DNA from: an uncultured Bacteroidales bacterium
GTDB lineage: Bacteria; Bacteroidota; Bacteroidia; Bacteroidales; Bacteroidaceae
Assembly: GCA_902771725.1 (NCBI GenBank)
Contig: CACXXT010000012.1
Location: 1 to 57,698, forward strand
Direction: 5' to 3'
Length of the DNA: 57,698 nucleotides
Every line of letters begins with the position of its first letter. Position 1 is the stretch's first letter. Shown here piece by piece: positions 17,119-27,757 of this stretch. The position numbers and the translations under genes are program-made. Below the pieces are notes generated by a model. That model worked only from the letters and a program-made list of their open reading frames with translations, was not told the origin of the DNA and did no database searches.

Positions 17119-17514
17119 TTAATAAACGTAGCAAAGTACTTCACCGCCGATTTTCTGCTCGGCAGCTTCCTTGTTGGTCATTACACCTTTGGACGTGGAG
17201 ATGATGGCAACACCCAGTCCGTTGATAACACGGGGCATGTCCTTGTAGCCGGTGTACTTACGCATACCGGGACGGGAAATGCGGATGAGTTTCTTGATGG
17301 CGTTAACTTTGTTAACAGCATCGTACTTCAGGGCAATCTTGATGGTGCCCTGAGGGCCATCCTCGACGAACTTGTAGTTCAGGATGTAGCCCTTCTCGAA
17401 GAGGATCTTTGTGATCTCCTTCTTCAGATTCGACGCGGGAACCTCCACCACGCGGTGTTTTGCCATGATGGCGTTGCGGAGCCGTGTCAGATAGTCTGCA
17501 ATAGGATCTGTCAT
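17119..17514 (-). CDS. rpsH: 30S ribosomal protein S8
   Basis: 16S rRNA central-domain protein and known spc-operon autoregulator in E. coli, 131 aa. MTDPIADYLTRLRNAIMAKH is typical, and the C-terminal core has GLGVAIISTSKGVMTNKEA followed by GGEVLCYVY, the conserved end. Confidence 0.97.
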   Translation of the reverse strand: MTDPIADYLTRLRNAIMAKHRVVEVPASNLKKEITKILFEKGYILNYKFVEDGPQGTIKIALKYDAVNKVNAIKKLIRISRPGMRKYTGYKDMPRVINGLGVAIISTSKGVMTNKEAAEQKIGGEVLCYVY

Positions 17515-17536
17515 TTGTTTGAATTGATTTAATTAA

Positions 17537-17551
17537 TCGGCACTGTGCCGA
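17537..17551. repeat. Perfect inverted repeat between rpsN and rpsH
   Basis: TCGGCAC-T-GTGCCGA, 7-bp arms around a single base, in an otherwise AT-rich 83-nt spacer. As RNA the single-base centre cannot form a tight loop without opening one or two pairs; it may be a protein-binding or processing site. Confidence 0.55.
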
Positions 17552-17597
17552 CAATATTAAACATAAAAGTAACTTGGTAGCTTTCCTTGATGCGCGT

Positions 17598-17897
17598 TTA
17601 CCAGCTTGCCTTCTTCACGCCGGGGATGAGTCCCTGGCTTGCCATCTCGCGGAACTGGATACGGGAGAGTCCGAACTGACGGATGTAACCCTTCGGACGA
17701 CCCGTGATCTTGCAGCGGTTGTGCAGGCGGATGGGATTGGCATTGCGTGGGATCTTCTGCAGCTTCTGAGCAGCCTCGAAAGCCTCCACGGGATCACCCG
17801 TGTTGACAATCTTCTTCAGGGCTGCACGCTTGGCGGCATACTTGGCAACGAGCTTGGCGCGCTTGACCTCGCGGGCCTTCATAGATTCTTTTGCCAT
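17598..17897 (-). CDS. rpsN: 30S ribosomal protein S14, zinc-free long form
   Basis: 99 aa, the long C-minus type without the CxxC...CxxC zinc ribbon; only one Cys is present ([20 protein letters not shown]). [20 protein letters not shown] is the usual N-terminus and the protein ends [11 protein letters not shown]. Six nt downstream of rplE. Confidence 0.97.
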   Translation of the reverse strand: MAKESMKAREVKRAKLVAKYAAKRAALKKIVNTGDPVEAFEAAQKLQKIPRNANPIRLHNRCKITGRPKGYIRQFGLSRIQFREMASQGLIPGVKKASW

Positions 17898-17903
17898 ATT
17901 CTC

Positions 17904-18458
17904 TTAGTCTTTAGCGTTCTTGAAGGGAAGACCGAACTCCTTGAGGAGGGCAAAACCTTCTTCGTCGGTCTGTGCTGTGGTCACGAAAGTGATGTTCATA
18001 CCGACAATGCGGTCGATTGCATCAATGTTAATCTCGGGGAAGATGATCTGCTCCTGGATACCGAGGGTATAGTTGCCACGGCCATCGAGCTTGCTTTCGA
18101 TACCCTTGAAGTCACGGATACGGGGCAGGGCGACCTTCACGAGCTTCTCGAGGAACTCGTACATACGCTCGCGGCGCAGGGTTACCATGACGCCGATGGG
18201 CATCTTCTTACGTAGCTTGAAGTTGGCCACGTCCTTCTTGGAGACGGTAGCGACAGCCTTCTGACCGGTGATAGCGGTGAGCTCGTTCATTGCAACTTCG
18301 ATGATCTTCTTATCGGCGGTAGCGATACCCAGACCCTGGTTGATGACAATCTTCTTCAGGACGGGGATCTGCATAGCGGATGTGTAGCCGAACTTTTCCT
18401 TGAGTGCGGGAGCGATACGCTCGGTATACTCCTGCTTGAGTCTTGCGGTATTTGCCAT
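17904..18458 (-). CDS. rplE: 50S ribosomal protein L5
   Basis: 5S rRNA-binding protein, 184 aa, with [35 protein letters not shown] and the [20 protein letters not shown] helix. Its ATG overlaps the rplX stop by one base (TAATG). A purine-rich Shine-Dalgarno-like stretch (GGAGA, near 18466-18470) lies inside the rplX end, so coupled translation is likely. Confidence 0.97.
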   Translation of the reverse strand: MANTARLKQEYTERIAPALKEKFGYTSAMQIPVLKKIVINQGLGIATADKKIIEVAMNELTAITGQKAVATVSKKDVANFKLRKKMPIGVMVTLRRERMYEFLEKLVKVALPRIRDFKGIESKLDGRGNYTLGIQEQIIFPEINIDAIDRIVGMNITFVTTAQTDEEGFALLKEFGLPFKNAKD

Positions 18459-18778
18459 TACTTAATCTCCTCTCCTGACTTTTTTGCATAACGGACAAGT
18501 TTGCCGTCTGCGTTCAACTTACGACCAATGCGGGTAGCCTTTCCGGACTTGGGGTCCACCACATTCAGGTTCGAGATGTGGATGGGGGCTTCCTGCTTCA
18601 CGATGCCACCCTGAGGGTTCTTGGCGCTGGGCTTCTGGCTTTTGGAGACCATGTTCAGGCCTTCCACGATAGCCTTCTGCTCCTTGACGAGCACGCGTAG
18701 GACGGTGCCGGTCTGGCCCTTGCTGTTGCCAGCCAGAACCATGACGGTGTCACCTTTCTTAATATGTAACTTAGCCAT
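18458..18778 (-). CDS. rplX: 50S ribosomal protein L24
   Basis: Assembly-initiator protein, 106 aa. The KOW motif lies at the N-terminus ([20 protein letters not shown]) and a second conserved stretch reads [20 protein letters not shown]. Overlaps rplE by one base. Confidence 0.97.
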   Translation of the reverse strand: MAKLHIKKGDTVMVLAGNSKGQTGTVLRVLVKEQKAIVEGLNMVSKSQKPSAKNPQGGIVKQEAPIHISNLNVVDPKSGKATRIGRKLNADGKLVRYAKKSGEEIK

Positions 18779-18803
18779 TACTGTTTTGAATCTTTAAAGA
18801 TGA

Positions 18804-19169
18804 TTAAAGTACCTCGGGTGCGAGTGACACAACCTTCATATTGGCAGCACGCAGCTCACGGGCCACAGGGCCGAAGATACGACTGCCGCGAAGTTCACCA
18901 GCATTGTTCAACAGTACGCAAGCGTTGTCGTCGAAACGGATATAGGAGCCGTCGGCACGACGGACTTCCTTGTTTGTGCGGACGATCAAAGCCTTCGACA
19001 CAGCACCCTTTTTAATTTCACTGGAGGGAATGACGCTCTTCACAGAGACGACGATGACATCCCCCACTGTTGCATAGCGGCGCTTGGTACCACCAAGAAC
19101 ACGGATGCAGAGGCACTCCTTGGCGCCACTGTTGTCTGCAACAACTAATCTAGATTCTGCCTGTATCAT
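18804..19169 (-). CDS. rplN: 50S ribosomal protein L14
   Basis: Large-subunit interface protein, 121 aa, [20 protein letters not shown] with the family [13 protein letters not shown] motif near the C-terminus. Lies 2 nt behind rpsQ. Confidence 0.97.
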   Translation of the reverse strand: MIQAESRLVVADNSGAKECLCIRVLGGTKRRYATVGDVIVVSVKSVIPSSEIKKGAVSKALIVRTNKEVRRADGSYIRFDDNACVLLNNAGELRGSRIFGPVARELRAANMKVVSLAPEVL

Positions 19170-19171
19170 AA

Positions 19172-19429
19172 TTACTTAGCTCTTTCTACGATTTCTACTA
19201 CTCTCCACCTCTTGGTCTTGCTCAGGGGGCGGGTTTCCATAATCAGAACGGTGTCACCCTTGTGGCAGTCGTTCTGCTCATCATGAGCGTGGTACTTCTT
19301 CGTCTTCTGGACGAACTTACCATAGATGGGGTGTCTTTCCTTATACTTGGCAGCCACTACAATGGTCTTATCCATCTTGTCGCTGACGACAACACCTGTT
19401 CTTGTCTTTCTTAAGTTTCTAGCTTCCAT
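19172..19429 (-). CDS. rpsQ: 30S ribosomal protein S17
   Basis: 16S rRNA-binding OB-fold protein, 85 aa. [20 protein letters not shown] and [20 protein letters not shown] are the family signatures. Confidence 0.97.
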   Translation of the reverse strand: MEARNLRKTRTGVVVSDKMDKTIVVAAKYKERHPIYGKFVQKTKKYHAHDEQNDCHKGDTVLIMETRPLSKTKRWRVVEIVERAK

Positions 19430-19444
19430 TGTCTAAGACCATTA

Positions 19445-19639
19445 TTAATTAGCGTTCTTCTTCTCCGTCAGGATGGTCATCATGCGAGCGATATCGCGAC
19501 GTGCCTTCTTGATTTCCGAAGGATTCTCCAGGGGAGAAACGGCATGGTTGAGCAGCATCTGGTTGTACTGTGCCTTGGCCGTTTCGATTTTCTCGGCGAG
19601 CTCCTCAACGGAGAGGGCTCTTACTTCTGCTGTCTTCAT
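19445..19639 (-). CDS. rpmC: 50S ribosomal protein L29
   Basis: 64 aa helical hairpin at the tunnel exit. The ATG at 19639 (MKTAEVRALSVEELAEKI) is chosen over a TTG two codons upstream that would overlap rplP. The pattern KAQYNQMLLNHAVSPLENPS followed by KKARRDIARMMTIL is typical. Confidence 0.96.
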   Translation of the reverse strand: MKTAEVRALSVEELAEKIETAKAQYNQMLLNHAVSPLENPSEIKKARRDIARMMTILTEKKNAN

Positions 19640-19641
19640 AA

Positions 19642-20067
19642 TCAAGCGTTTTTGTCGTAATCTCGTCTAACGATGAACTTTGTTGTAACGGGAAGCTTCT
19701 GAGCGGCGAGGCGCAGAGCTTCTTTTGCTGTCTCATAAGGCACGCCTTCCACTTCGAAGATGATTCGACCGGGCGTGATGGGGAACACGTATCCCACGGG
19801 GTCACCCTTACCTTTACCCATACGTACGTCAGCAGGCTTCTTGGTGATGGGCTTGTCCGGGAAGATGCGAATCCAGACCTGACCTTCGCGCTGCATGTAA
19901 CGAGTCACGGCAACACGAGCAGCCTCAATCTGGCGACCAGTAATCCAGTGCGTGTCGAGGCTCTTGATACCGAACGATCCGAAAGCAAGCTGGTTGCCGC
20001 GCTGGGCGTTGCCCTTGCAACGACCTTTTTGCGGCCTTCTGTATTTAGTTCTTTTCGGCTGTAACAT
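19642..20067 (-). CDS. rplP: 50S ribosomal protein L16
   Basis: Large-subunit protein near the peptidyl-transferase centre, 141 aa, [16 protein letters not shown], with the conserved [20 protein letters not shown] and [14 protein letters not shown] stretches. The Arg in RMGKGKGD is the one that is hydroxylated in E. coli. Confidence 0.97.
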   Translation of the reverse strand: MLQPKRTKYRRPQKGRCKGNAQRGNQLAFGSFGIKSLDTHWITGRQIEAARVAVTRYMQREGQVWIRIFPDKPITKKPADVRMGKGKGDPVGYVFPITPGRIIFEVEGVPYETAKEALRLAAQKLPVTTKFIVRRDYDKNA

Positions 20068-20092
20068 AACTTATTACGTTCTTTCTGATTGT

Positions 20093-20827
20093 TTAACGAT
20101 TGTTGTTGCGAGGACGGCGGGGACCACGACGGCCACCACGGTCGTTGCCGCTGAAGCGTCCCGTCTCCTTCTGCTGTGCGAAGTTCGGAGCCAAGTCCTT
20201 CTTGCCATAGACTTCACCACGGCAGATCCACACCTTGATACCAAGCAGACCGACTTTTGTGAGAGCCTCAGTCTGGCAGTAGTCGATGTCGGCACGGAAC
20301 GTGTGCAGGGGAGTACGGCCTTCCTTGAACATCTCGGAGCGGGCGATTTCGGCACCGTTCAGACGGCCTGAGATGAGCACCTTGATGCCTTCGGCGCCGG
20401 CGCGCATAGCGTTCTGGATAGCCATCTTGATGGCACGGCGGTAGGCAATCTTGCCCTCAACCTGCTTTGCGATGTTGGCACCTACGATGTTGGCATCGAG
20501 GTCCGGTTTCTTAATCTCATAGATATTGATCTGGATATCCTTATCGGTGATCTTCTTCAGCTCCTTCTTCAGAGCATCTACTTTCTCACCGCCCTTGCCA
20601 ATGATCAGACCGGGGCGCGAGGTGCACACGGTGATGGTCACCAGCTTGAGGGTACGCTCGATGACGATGCGAGCGATGCTGGCGTCGCCGAGACGAACCA
20701 TGAGGTACTTGCGGATCTTGCTATCCTCAAGGATGGAGTCACCGAAGTTCTTGCCACCAAACCAATTGGAATCCCAACCGCGGATGATACCGAGACGGTT
20801 GCTGATAGGATTAACTTTCTGTCCCAT
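20093..20827 (-). CDS. rpsC: 30S ribosomal protein S3
   Basis: mRNA-entry protein with helicase role, 244 aa. [20 protein letters not shown], then a type-2 KH domain with [18 protein letters not shown], and the C-terminal domain with [21 protein letters not shown] basic Arg/Gly/Asn-rich tail ends the protein. Confidence 0.97.
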   Translation of the reverse strand: MGQKVNPISNRLGIIRGWDSNWFGGKNFGDSILEDSKIRKYLMVRLGDASIARIVIERTLKLVTITVCTSRPGLIIGKGGEKVDALKKELKKITDKDIQINIYEIKKPDLDANIVGANIAKQVEGKIAYRRAIKMAIQNAMRAGAEGIKVLISGRLNGAEIARSEMFKEGRTPLHTFRADIDYCQTEALTKVGLLGIKVWICRGEVYGKKDLAPNFAQQKETGRFSGNDRGGRRGPRRPRNNNR

Positions 20828-20838
20828 AGTTCTTCTGA

Positions 20839-21237
20839 TTAATCATTAGCTTTAGTGTCAACAAACAAGGTGACGTGATTGCTGCGCTTGCGGATGCGAT
20901 AGCCACGACCCTGAGGGGCGGGACGCATGCGCTTGAGCGTAGCTCCTTCGTCGACGAATACTCTCGAAACGATCAGTTCGCCATCTTCGGCCTTGCGATC
21001 GTTCTTCTGTTCCCAGTTGGCGATTGCCGAACGGAGCAGCTTCTCTACGTCCTGAGCGGCAGCCTTCTTGTTGAAGCGCAGTGTAGCCAGAGCGCGGTTA
21101 ACCTCCATGCCGCGGATTAAATCCACCACATAACGCATCTTCCGTGGGGAGGATGGCACGCTTTTGGCCTTGGCAAAGTACTGGGTCTTCTGTGCAGCCT
21201 TTCTTGCTTCAGCTGCAAGTCTTTTTCTTTTTCCCAT
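20839..21237 (-). CDS. rplV: 50S ribosomal protein L22
   Basis: Tunnel-constriction protein, 132 aa. About 20 basic residues ([20 protein letters not shown]) precede the core [20 protein letters not shown], an N-terminal extension relative to E. coli. The tunnel loop region [20 protein letters not shown] is conserved. Confidence 0.97.
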   Translation of the reverse strand: MGKRKRLAAEARKAAQKTQYFAKAKSVPSSPRKMRYVVDLIRGMEVNRALATLRFNKKAAAQDVEKLLRSAIANWEQKNDRKAEDGELIVSRVFVDEGATLKRMRPAPQGRGYRIRKRSNHVTLFVDTKAND

Positions 21238-21284
21238 TATATTATTTACTCTAATTGTTCGGTTATTGAATCCTTAGGTCCTGC

Positions 21285-21554
21285 TTACTTCTTCTTCTGA
21301 CCTGCATGACCGCCGAACTTGCGGGTGGGTGCGAACTCACCGAGCTTGTGACCGACCATGTTTTCAGTGACATACACAGGGATGAACTTGTTACCGTTGT
21401 GGACAGCAATCGTGTGGCCGACGAAGTCGGGGCTGATCATTGAAGCGCGAGCCCAAGTCTTCACGACGTTCTTCTTGCCGCTCTCGTTCATGGCGAGAAC
21501 CTTCTTCTCAAGGCTTACTGCGATGTATGGACCTTTTTTAAGTGAACGACTCAT
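21285..21554 (-). CDS. rpsS: 30S ribosomal protein S19
   Basis: 30S head protein, 89 aa. [20 protein letters not shown] and the C-terminal core [20 protein letters not shown] are canonical. Confidence 0.97.
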   Translation of the reverse strand: MSRSLKKGPYIAVSLEKKVLAMNESGKKNVVKTWARASMISPDFVGHTIAVHNGNKFIPVYVTENMVGHKLGEFAPTRKFGGHAGQKKK

Positions 21555-21579
21555 AATATTACTTCGAGTTTAACTGTGA

Positions 21580-22407
21580 TTACTTCTTGTTAGCTCTTTC
21601 AATGATGTACTTGTTGGACTGCTTCTTCGGAGCGCGCGTCTTGAGGCCCTTAGCATACAGGCCCTTGCGCGAACGCGGATGTCCACCGCTCTGGCGACCT
21701 TCACCACCGCCCATCGGGTGATCGTGGGGGTTCATGACGACACCGCGGTTGTGGGGACGACGTCCGAGCCAGCGGCTACGTCCGGCCTTACCGGAAGCCT
21801 CCAGTGCGTGGTCGCTGTTGCCAACGCTGCCGACGGTAGCCTTGCATGCGCTGAGGATCTTGCGGGTTTCTCCCGAGGGGAGCTTGATAACGCAATAGCG
21901 TCCTTCGCGGGAAGTGAGCTGAGCGAAGTTGCCGGCGGAGCGCACGAGCAGAGCGCCCTGACCGGGACGAAGTTCAATGTTGTGAATAACGGTACCAACA
22001 GGGATGTTCTGCAGGGGGAGTGCATTGCCGACTTCAGGAGCGGCCTCTGCGCCAGACATCAGCGTCTGGCCAACCTGCAGCCCGTTGGGAGCAATAATAT
22101 AACGTTTTTCGCCGTCAGCGTAGAAGAGCAGAGCGATGCGAGCCGAGCGGTTCGGATCGTACTCAATGGTCTTCACGACTGCGGGAACACCATCTTTCTC
22201 TCGCTTGAAGTCGATAAAGCGGAATTTCTGCTTGTGGCCGCCGCCCATGTAGCGGACGGTCATCTTGCCGACATTGTTACGGCCGCCAGTGGAGCGCTTG
22301 CCGTAGACGAGAGATTTCTCAGGTACCGCAGCAGTAATCTCTTCGAAGGTACCTATAATCTTGTGTCTCTGGCCCGGTGTTGTGGGCTTTAATTTACGTA
22401 CTGCCAT
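21580..22407 (-). CDS. rplB: 50S ribosomal protein L2
   Basis: Primary 23S rRNA-binding protein close to the peptidyl-transferase centre, 275 aa. Contains [20 protein letters not shown] and the catalytic-centre loop [20 protein letters not shown] with the conserved His. Basic C-terminus. Confidence 0.97.
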   Translation of the reverse strand: MAVRKLKPTTPGQRHKIIGTFEEITAAVPEKSLVYGKRSTGGRNNVGKMTVRYMGGGHKQKFRFIDFKREKDGVPAVVKTIEYDPNRSARIALLFYADGEKRYIIAPNGLQVGQTLMSGAEAAPEVGNALPLQNIPVGTVIHNIELRPGQGALLVRSAGNFAQLTSREGRYCVIKLPSGETRKILSACKATVGSVGNSDHALEASGKAGRSRWLGRRPHNRGVVMNPHDHPMGGGEGRQSGGHPRSRKGLYAKGLKTRAPKKQSNKYIIERANKK

Positions 22408-22415
22408 TGTTCTGT

Positions 22416-22706
22416 TTAGATGTTACTGTAGAAATCGATAGTCTCGCCCTCCTTGAGAGTGACGATAGCCTTCTTGTAGGCATTAGTGCGACCCTTGATC
22501 AGGCCGGCCTTGGTGTAGCGGCTCTTGTTCTTGCCGGCATAGCGGCAGGTAGAGACGTCAACCACGGTCACGTTGTAGAGGGCCTCAACTTCCTTCTTGA
22601 TCTCGATCTTGTTAGCTTCAGGACGCACGATGAAGCCGAACTTGTTCTGCTTCTCGGTGATGTTCGTCATCTTCTCAGTGACGAGGGGTTTAATGATGTA
22701 TCCCAT
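22416..22706 (-). CDS. rplW: 50S ribosomal protein L23
   Basis: Tunnel-exit docking site for trigger factor and SRP, 96 aa. [20 protein letters not shown] and the loop [20 protein letters not shown] are typical. Nine nt upstream of rplB. Confidence 0.96.
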   Translation of the reverse strand: MGYIIKPLVTEKMTNITEKQNKFGFIVRPEANKIEIKKEVEALYNVTVVDVSTCRYAGKNKSRYTKAGLIKGRTNAYKKAIVTLKEGETIDFYSNI

Positions 22707-22721
22707 AGTTGTTGTAGCCCT

Positions 22722-23351
22722 TTACTTGTTAAGATTCTGGTCAACGACGGTGAGTGCTCCTTCTGTCAGCACAAGCACATCTGCGTCAAGCACCTTGTAG
22801 GTGTTCAGCGCAGAAGCGGCCATAACATTGACCTTCTCGAGGTTTCGAGCGGACAAATATACGACTTTATCTGCACCTGGCAAAACGAAGAGGGCCTTTT
22901 TGCCGTCAACTTTAAGATTTTTTATAACTTCGATGAAGCTTTTGGTCTTCGGAGCGTCAAAAGTGAAGTCTTCAACGACCACAATAGCGTTCTCCTGAGC
23001 CTTGTAGGCAAGGGCGCTCTTGCGGGCCAGACGACGGACCTTCTGATTGAGCTTGAAACCATAGTCGCGGGGCTGGGGGCCAAACACGCGTGCACCACCC
23101 ACGAGGACGGGGGAGTTGATGTCACCACGACGTGCACCGCCGCCACCCTTCTGACGACCGAGCTTGCGGGTGGAACCACTGATTTCGGAACGCTCCTTGG
23201 ACTTGGCTGTGCCCTGGCGCTGGTTGGCGAGGAAGAGGCGGACATCGAGATAAATTGCGTGGTCATTGGGCTCAATGCCGTAGACTGCATCGTTCAGGAC
23301 GACCTTGCGGCCGGTATCCTGACCCTGGATATTCAATACACTTACTTCCAT
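22722..23351 (-). CDS. rplD: 50S ribosomal protein L4
   Basis: Tunnel protein and S10-operon autoregulator in E. coli, 209 aa. The extended loop with [20 protein letters not shown] and [20 protein letters not shown] is the conserved tunnel-lining part. Starts 1 nt after the rplC stop. Confidence 0.97.
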   Translation of the reverse strand: MEVSVLNIQGQDTGRKVVLNDAVYGIEPNDHAIYLDVRLFLANQRQGTAKSKERSEISGSTRKLGRQKGGGGARRGDINSPVLVGGARVFGPQPRDYGFKLNQKVRRLARKSALAYKAQENAIVVVEDFTFDAPKTKSFIEVIKNLKVDGKKALFVLPGADKVVYLSARNLEKVNVMAASALNTYKVLDADVLVLTEGALTVVDQNLNK

Positions 23352-23352
23352 C

Positions 23353-23970
23353 TTACTTAATAACGCTTACGATTGAACCTTTGAACCCGGGGATGCTGCC
23401 CTTGATGAGGAGCAGGTTGTGCTCGGGAATAACCTTTAACACTTGCAGGTTGTGCGTAGTGACACGCTCAGAGCCCATCTGACCGCCCATGCGGAGACCC
23501 TTGAAGACCTTGGCGGGGTACGAGCAGGCACCGATGGAACCCGGCTTGCGGGCACGGTCGTCCTGACCATGAGTGGTCTGGCCGACGCCGCCGAATCCAT
23601 GACGCTTCATGACGCCCTGGAAGCCACGGCCCTTGCTGGTGCCGATGACATCGACGTAAGCTGTGTCGGCGAAGAGGTCGACGGTGATGGTGTCACCGAG
23701 GTTGATTTCGCCTTCGAAACCTGTGAACTCGGCCAAGTGGCGCTTGGGAGTAGTACCGCTCTTGGCGAAGTGTCCGAGCATGGGCTTGGAAGTGTTCTTC
23801 TCCTTAGCCTCCTCGAAACCGAGCTGAACAGCTGCATAGCCGTCCTTCTCTACGCTCTTGATCTGGGTAACTACGCAAGGACCTAATTCGATAACAGTGC
23901 ACGGCACGTTCTTGCCGTCGGCACTGAACACGGAAGTCATTCCGATTTTCTTTCCTAATAATCCTGGCAT
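23353..23970 (-). CDS. rplC: 50S ribosomal protein L3
   Basis: Early assembly protein, 205 aa, [20 protein letters not shown], with the central finger [20 protein letters not shown] and [20 protein letters not shown]. The spacer upstream toward rpsJ has a 9-nt tandem repeat. Confidence 0.97.
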   Translation of the reverse strand: MPGLLGKKIGMTSVFSADGKNVPCTVIELGPCVVTQIKSVEKDGYAAVQLGFEEAKEKNTSKPMLGHFAKSGTTPKRHLAEFTGFEGEINLGDTITVDLFADTAYVDVIGTSKGRGFQGVMKRHGFGGVGQTTHGQDDRARKPGSIGACSYPAKVFKGLRMGGQMGSERVTTHNLQVLKVIPEHNLLLIKGSIPGFKGSIVSVIK

Positions 23971-24003
23971 TTCAGTACTTTAATAAATAATTAAATGATG
24001 TTT

Positions 24004-24039
24004 CTATAGATGCTATAGTCGCTATAGGTTCTACAGAAT
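24004..24039. repeat. 9-nt tandem repeat CTATAGNNN in rplC-rpsJ spacer
   Basis: Four consecutive nonamers: ctatagatg, ctatagtcg, ctataggtt, ctacagaat. The first six bases are fixed (one change in the last copy), the last three vary. It begins just beyond the rpsJ stop (24043 on the minus strand) and fills half of the 72-nt gap. Confidence 0.75.
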
Positions 24040-24042
24040 GAA

Positions 24043-24348
24043 TTAGACTTTGATCTCAACTTCCACACCGGTGGGCAACTCAAGCTTCATCAGAGCGTCG
24101 ACGGTCTGTGCCGTGCTGCTGTAGATGTCGATAAGACGCTTGTAGCTGCTGAGCTGGAACTGCTCGCGAGCCTTCTTGTTGACGAAGGTGGAACGGTTGA
24201 CTGTGAAGATACGCTTGTGGGTGGGGAGAGGAATGGGCCCGCTCACGATGGCGCCTGTAGCTTTCACTGTCTTCACAATCTTCTCTGCAGACTTGTCCAC
24301 GAGGTTGTGGTCGTAGGACTTCAGTTTGATTCTGATTTTCTGACTCAT
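24043..24348 (-). CDS. rpsJ: 30S ribosomal protein S10 (NusE)
   Basis: 30S head protein and antitermination factor partner, 101 aa. [20 protein letters not shown] and [20 protein letters not shown] are canonical. Opens the S10 part of the cluster; preceded by a strong hairpin at 24391-24438. Confidence 0.97.
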   Translation of the reverse strand: MSQKIRIKLKSYDHNLVDKSAEKIVKTVKATGAIVSGPIPLPTHKRIFTVNRSTFVNKKAREQFQLSSYKRLIDIYSSTAQTVDALMKLELPTGVEVEIKV

Positions 24349-24390
24349 GTTTTGATTTTACGATTAAATAATTACTTTATACTATTATTT

Positions 24391-24438
24391 AAGGTGGGCG
24401 GCTGCCGAAGAGTCATTTGCTCGGCAGCCCCCTGCCTT
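24391..24438 (-). promoter_or_regulatory. Long hairpin in the fusA-rpsJ gap (candidate S10-operon leader element)
   Basis: Perfect 9-bp stem GGCTGCCGA/TCGGCAGCC (24400-24408 with 24421-24429), extended by further pairs (CCC/GGG and AAGG/CCTT with small bulges) to about 16 bp. No U-run follows on the minus strand, so it is unlikely to be a simple terminator. Candidate regulatory or processing site before rpsJ. Confidence 0.65.
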
Positions 24439-24448
24439 GGTTTCTCTT

Positions 24449-26566
24449 TTAGACCAGATCCACACGTCCCTTGACCTCCTCGAGCACAGCCTTGGCAATG
24501 CTGCTGGAGACGGGTGCATGGTGGTCGTACGTCATGCTGCTGGTGGCACGTCCGGAAGTGATGGTACGGAGTGCGGTGACATAGCCGAACATCTCACCCA
24601 GGGGCACCATAGCCTTCACGATACGGGCTCCGCTGCGGCTGGTGTCCATACCCTCGACCTGTCCGCGACGCTTATTGAGGTCGCCGATGACGTCACCCAT
24701 GGATTCCTCGGGAGTGACGACTTCCAGTCTCATGATGGGCTCCATCAGCACAGGCTTGGCCTGAGCGCAGGCGTTGCGGTATGCCTGGATAGCAGCTATC
24801 TCGAAGGAGAGCTGGTCGGAGTCCACGGGGTGGAAAGAACCGTCGAGGAGTTCCACCTTCAAGCTGTCCATGGGGAAGCCGCCGAGCACACCATTCTTCA
24901 TAGCGCTCTCGAAGCCCTTTTGCACGGAGGGGATAAACTCCTTGGGGATATTACCGCCGGTGACGCTGTTGATGAACTGCAGGCCAGTGCCTTCGAAGTC
25001 GTCGTCCACAGGACCTACGTTCACGATGATGTCAGCGAACTTACCGCGACCACCGGACTGCTTCTTGTAGACCTCGCGGAGGTTTACAGTCTTGGTGATG
25101 GCTTCCTTGTAGTTCACCTGAGGCTTACCCTGGTTGCACTCGACCTTGAACTCGCGCTTCAGGCGGTCGATGATGATGTCGAGGTGCAGCTCACCCATAC
25201 CGCTGATGACGGTCTGGCCGCTCTGCTCGTCGGTACGGACGGTGAACGTGGGATCTTCCTCTGCCAGCTTGGCCAGGCCATTGCTGAGCTTGTCGAGGTC
25301 CTTCTGTGTCTTGGGCTCCACGGCGATACCGATCACGGGGTCGGGGAAGTCCATGGACTCCAGTACGATGGGAGCATCCTCGTCGCAGAGAGTGTCGCCC
25401 GTACGGATATCCTTGAAACCTACGCCGGCACCGATGTCACCGGCGCTGATGACCTCCACGGGGTTCTGGTGGTTGCTATGCATCTGGAACAGACGGCTCA
25501 CACGCTCTTTCTTGCCCGAACGGGTGTTGAAGATATAGGAGCCAGCCTCCACCTTACCGGAGTACACGCGGATGAAGGTAAGACGACCGACATAGGGATC
25601 CGTGGCGATCTTGAATGCCAGGGCGCTGGTCTTGTCGTCCTCGCTGGGCTTACGATCCTCTTCCTCGCCGGTCTCGGGGTTCGTGCCGACCACGTTGGGT
25701 GTATCCAGCGGGCTGGGCAGGAAAGCGCAGACATAGTCGAGCAGCGTCTGCACGCCCTTGTTCTTGAACGAGGAACCGCACAGCATGGGAGTGATTTCCA
25801 TGGAGACGGTAGCGGCACGCAGGCCTTTCAGAATTTCCTCTTCGGTGATGCTGCTGGGGTCATCGAAGAACTTCTCCATCAGCGCCTCGTCGTACTCGGC
25901 CACGGTTTCCAGCATCTTGTCGCGCCACTCCTGAGCCTCGTCCACGAGGTTAGCGGGAATCTCCTCGACGCTGTACTCTGCACCCATGGTCTCGTCGTGC
26001 CAGAGGATAGCTTTCATCTTGATGAGGTCCACGACACCCTTGAAGTTCTCTTCTGCACCGATAGGGATGACGACAGGCACGGGTTTAGCTCCCAGCACGT
26101 CCTTCATCTGACGCACGACTTCAAAGAAGTTGGCACCGCTACGGTCCATCTTGTTCACGTAACCGATACGGGGAACGTTGTACTTGTCAGCCTGACGCCA
26201 CACCGTCTCGGACTGGGGCTCCACGCCACCAACTGCACAGTAGGCAGCTACAGCACCATCGAGCACACGCAGCGAACGCTCAACCTCAGCGGTGAAGTCC
26301 ACGTGTCCCGGAGTGTCGATCAAATTGATTTTATACTTGTTACCGCCCCAGTTCCAGAAAGTGGTTGTTGCAGCAGAGGTGATTGTGATGCCTCGTTCCT
26401 GCTCCTGGGCCATCCAGTCCATAGTAGCAGCGCCGTCGTGCACCTCACCGATTTTATGTGTCAGACCCGTGTAGAAGAGGATACGCTCAGACGTAGTGGT
26501 CTTACCGGCATCGATGTGAGCCATGATGCCGATGTTACGGGTCAGATGCAAATCTTGTTTTGCCAT
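24449..26566 (-). CDS. fusA: Elongation factor G
   Basis: Translocase GTPase, 705 aa, the canonical length. G1 [10 protein letters not shown] (about 16-25), the switch I region with [11 protein letters not shown]3 DTPGHVDF and G4 NKMD are all intact; domains II-V follow, ending [10 protein letters not shown]. It sits behind rpsG as in most str operons, but tuf does not follow; rpsJ comes next. Confidence 0.98.
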   Translation of the reverse strand: MAKQDLHLTRNIGIMAHIDAGKTTTSERILFYTGLTHKIGEVHDGAATMDWMAQEQERGITITSAATTTFWNWGGNKYKINLIDTPGHVDFTAEVERSLRVLDGAVAAYCAVGGVEPQSETVWRQADKYNVPRIGYVNKMDRSGANFFEVVRQMKDVLGAKPVPVVIPIGAEENFKGVVDLIKMKAILWHDETMGAEYSVEEIPANLVDEAQEWRDKMLETVAEYDEALMEKFFDDPSSITEEEILKGLRAATVSMEITPMLCGSSFKNKGVQTLLDYVCAFLPSPLDTPNVVGTNPETGEEEDRKPSEDDKTSALAFKIATDPYVGRLTFIRVYSGKVEAGSYIFNTRSGKKERVSRLFQMHSNHQNPVEVISAGDIGAGVGFKDIRTGDTLCDEDAPIVLESMDFPDPVIGIAVEPKTQKDLDKLSNGLAKLAEEDPTFTVRTDEQSGQTVISGMGELHLDIIIDRLKREFKVECNQGKPQVNYKEAITKTVNLREVYKKQSGGRGKFADIIVNVGPVDDDFEGTGLQFINSVTGGNIPKEFIPSVQKGFESAMKNGVLGGFPMDSLKVELLDGSFHPVDSDQLSFEIAAIQAYRNACAQAKPVLMEPIMRLEVVTPEESMGDVIGDLNKRRGQVEGMDTSRSGARIVKAMVPLGEMFGYVTALRTITSGRATSSMTYDHHAPVSSSIAKAVLEEVKGRVDLV

Positions 26567-26605
26567 TCGATTCGAGTTGTCTTGAAATAATCTTTTTCCT
26601 TGGGC

Positions 26606-27082
26606 TTAGAAGCGGAAATGTGCGAACGCACGGTTAGCCTCAGCCATGCGGTGCATATCTTCCTTACGCTTGAAGGCACCACCCTGCTCGTTGTAGGCGT
26701 CCATGATCTCAGCAGCGAGCTTGTCGGCCATGGTCTTGCCACCGCGCTTGCGGGCGAATGCAATCATGTTCTTCATGCTGACGCTCTCCTTACGGCTGGG
26801 ACGGATCTCCGTCGGCACCTGGAACGTAGCACCACCGATACGGCGGCTCTTAACCTCTACTTGGGGAGTGACTTTCTGGAGGGCTTCCTTCCAGATTTCG
26901 AGGGGAGTCTTCTCCTCGGCCTGCATCTTGTTCTTCACAATCTCCAGTGCATCATAGAAGATGCGATAGGAGATGCTCTTCTTGCCGTCATACATCAAGT
27001 GGTTGACGAACTTCGACACCTTCACGTCGCCGAACACGGGATCGGGAAGGACCAGTCTTTTCTTTGGTTTTGCTTTACGCAT
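26606..27082 (-). CDS. rpsG: 30S ribosomal protein S7
   Basis: 30S head assembly initiator and str-operon autoregulator in E. coli, 158 aa. [20 protein letters not shown] and [20 protein letters not shown] are typical. The 232-nt gap before it contains a strong hairpin. Confidence 0.97.
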   Translation of the reverse strand: MRKAKPKKRLVLPDPVFGDVKVSKFVNHLMYDGKKSISYRIFYDALEIVKNKMQAEEKTPLEIWKEALQKVTPQVEVKSRRIGGATFQVPTEIRPSRKESVSMKNMIAFARKRGGKTMADKLAAEIMDAYNEQGGAFKRKEDMHRMAEANRAFAHFRF

Positions 27083-27139
27083 TGTTTTGTGTGATTTTTA
27101 ATTTGTTTGGCTGTATTCGTCTGTTCTTCAACGCCGCTG

Positions 27140-27154
27140 TCCTCGTCCCGAGGA
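27140..27154 (-). promoter_or_regulatory. Hairpin in the rpsL-rpsG gap (candidate S7 site)
   Basis: Perfect 6-bp stem with a 3-nt loop (TCCTCG/CGAGGA), flanked on the minus-strand RNA by a further GCTG/CAGC pairing. Lies about 60 nt before the rpsG start, the position where E. coli S7 binds its own message. Function here is inferred from position. Confidence 0.5.
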
Positions 27155-27265
27155 GCTATGCAGCATTTACTCAACCGCGTTTCTACAACACAAAACTGTT
27201 TTACTTGTCGATTTAATAATCTTATATTGAATGATTTACTTCGCTTTTCAGTTCCGTAGCCCAGA

Positions 27266-27305
27266 TGACTTTCAAATCCTCAAATCATCGATTCCTTAAA
27301 TCATT
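27266..27305. repeat. 8-nt periodic spacer downstream of rpsL
   Basis: Units tcaaatcc, tcaaatca, tcgattcc, ttaaatca follow each other with an exact period of eight just beyond the rpsL stop (minus strand). Confidence 0.55.
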
Positions 27306-27314
27306 TACTTGTTT

Positions 27315-27698
<384 letters not shown>

Positions 27699-27757
27699 AG
27701 TTTTTTGTTTTTTGTTATTATATATTGTATATTTTTGTATCTAAACACGCTGAAAAC

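Noticed and set aside
24437..26590. 717-aa open frame antisense to fusA
   Set aside because: It mirrors the strongly conserved EF-G gene on the other strand; the frame stays open because of GC-rich codon bias. Its protein is His/Leu/Val-rich with no domain pattern.
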